Shown one piece after another: positions 63,422-64,000 of a stretch of 64,000 bases of DNA (its first letter is position 1; the number at the start of each line of letters is the position of its first letter). The notes beneath the pieces were generated by a model, which was given only the letters and a program-made list of their open reading frames with translations, was not told the origin of the DNA and ran no database searches. Source of the stretch: Candidatus Binatia bacterium (GTDB lineage Bacteria > Desulfobacterota > Binatia > UBA9968 > JAJDTQ01); NCBI GenBank assembly GCA_022824205.1, contig JAJEAI010000124.1, positions 1 to 64,000 of the forward strand. The letters are read 5' to 3'. The position numbers and the translations under genes were made by a program.

Positions 63422-64000
63422 GCACACAGGCGGGAAGATTCCGGTCCCACCGCGTGGGGGTCCTTTACGGCGGTCCTTCCGCGGAGCGGGAGGTGTCGCT
63501 GGTGTCGGGCAAGGAAGTGGCCGGCGCCCTGCGGGAACGCGGTTACGCGTCGGTGTCGCTCATCGACGTGGAGCCGGATCTGCCCGCGCGCCTGCGCGAG
63601 GAACGCATCGACGTGGCCTTCATCGCGCTTCACGGCAAGCTCGGCGAGGACGGCTGCGTGCAAGGGCTCCTGGAGGTCATGGGGATTCCCTACACGGGCT
63701 CGGGGGTGACCGCCTCGGCGCTGTGCATGGACAAGGTTCTGGCCAAGCAGGTGCTGCTGCGCAACCGCGTTCCCACGCCGGCCTACGAGGTGGTGGCCGC
63801 GGACCGCTGGGAGGACGCCAGACTGCCGCTGCCGGTGGTGGTCAAGCCGCGCGCCGAAGGGTCCACGATCGGCGTCACCATCGTACGCCGGCGGCCCGAC
63901 ATGGCGCGGGCGGTGCGCGACGCCTGCCGCTTCGACCGCGACGCGCTGGTGGAGACCTATGTGCCGGGCCAAGAGATCACGGTGGGCCTTCTCAACGGCG
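63418..64000 (+). CDS. ddl: D-alanine-D-alanine ligase, partial (runs off window end)
   Basis: Only the first 194 residues are present; the gene continues past 64000, which is why the ORF track lacks it. The ATG at 63418 overlaps the murB stop. Visible motifs: VGVLYGGPSAEREVSLVSGKEVA, FIALHGKLGEDGCVQGLLEVMGIPYTGSGV and the ATP-grasp VVVKPRAEGSTIGVTIV. It supplies the D-Ala-D-Ala dipeptide used by MurF. Strong match despite truncation. Confidence 0.94.
   Translation, partial: MSTQAGRFRSHRVGVLYGGPSAEREVSLVSGKEVAGALRERGYASVSLIDVEPDLPARLREERIDVAFIALHGKLGEDGCVQGLLEVMGIPYTGSGVTASALCMDKVLAKQVLLRNRVPTPAYEVVAADRWEDARLPLPVVVKPRAEGSTIGVTIVRRRPDMARAVRDACRFDRDALVETYVPGQEITVGLLNG

Noticed and set aside
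63151-63972. 273-aa minus-strand frame at the window end
   Set aside because: It is the shadow of murB and of the truncated ddl gene, which has clear ligase motifs on the plus strand.

Overview
The window looks like one continuous piece of a high-GC, diderm bacterial chromosome. Gene content and order suggest a deltaproteobacterium-type lineage (Desulfobacterota, Tectomicrobia, Binatota or a relative). The clues are the block rimP-nusA-ylxR-infB-ylxP(DUF503)-rbfA-truB-rpsO-pnp-M16 peptidase, a split purS/purQ/purL FGAM synthase, an NtrB/NtrC-type pair, an A-type RNase P RNA, a meso-DAP-type murE and a PASTA-tailed FtsI. The exact taxon cannot be fixed from sequence reading alone. No tRNA, rRNA, CRISPR array or insertion sequence was recognised.

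Layout. 0.1-3.5 kb: an ABC transporter ATPase (minus strand) diverges from aguB-aguA, the two-step agmatine-to-putrescine route. 3.6-9.1 kb: a small hypothetical gene, queF, dnaB, then thiE and an NtrC/NtrB-like two-component system on the minus strand. 9.2-20.2 kb: the transcription/translation cluster rimP to pnp plus an M16 zinc peptidase, preceded by a terminator-like leader. 20.4-28.1 kb: dut followed by the purine genes purB, purC, purS, purQ, purL and purF.

28.1-38.8 kb is accessory and visibly less GC-rich. It starts with a lone RecF/SMC-like AAA ATPase beside a decayed coding remnant, then a glutathione S-transferase. After that comes a minus-strand catabolic locus: TctC-TctB-TctA importer, SMP-30 lactonase, enolase-superfamily dehydratase, GntR regulator, uronate-dehydrogenase-like SDR and a DHDPS-family lyase. 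Together these could import a uronic or sugar acid and carry out the oxidative (dehydrogenase, lactonase, dehydratase, decarboxylating dehydratase) route towards 2-oxoglutarate semialdehyde. Two strong sigma-70-like promoters with palindromic elements serve this locus.

38.8-47.7 kb: a hydantoinase/oxoprolinase operon with one HyuA and two tandem HyuB paralogues. It diverges from an SDR oxidoreductase and a GlcD-type FAD oxidase. 47.7-48.95 kb: a zinc-ribbon coiled-coil protein and rnpB. 49.2-64 kb: the division and cell wall (dcw) cluster mraZ to ddl (ddl is cut by the window end). It has a textbook promoter overlapping tandem MraZ boxes and an unusual STAS-domain gene inserted between mraZ and rsmH.

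A dispersed composite repeat occurs in three nearly complete copies (14.8, 23.1 and 40.7 kb) and several fragments. It combines an AT-rich hairpin arm with paired GTCATTCCCGCGGAAGCGGGAATCC arms, and it always lies between co-directional genes. Most long opposite-strand frames in the ORF track are GC-driven shadows and are left out.
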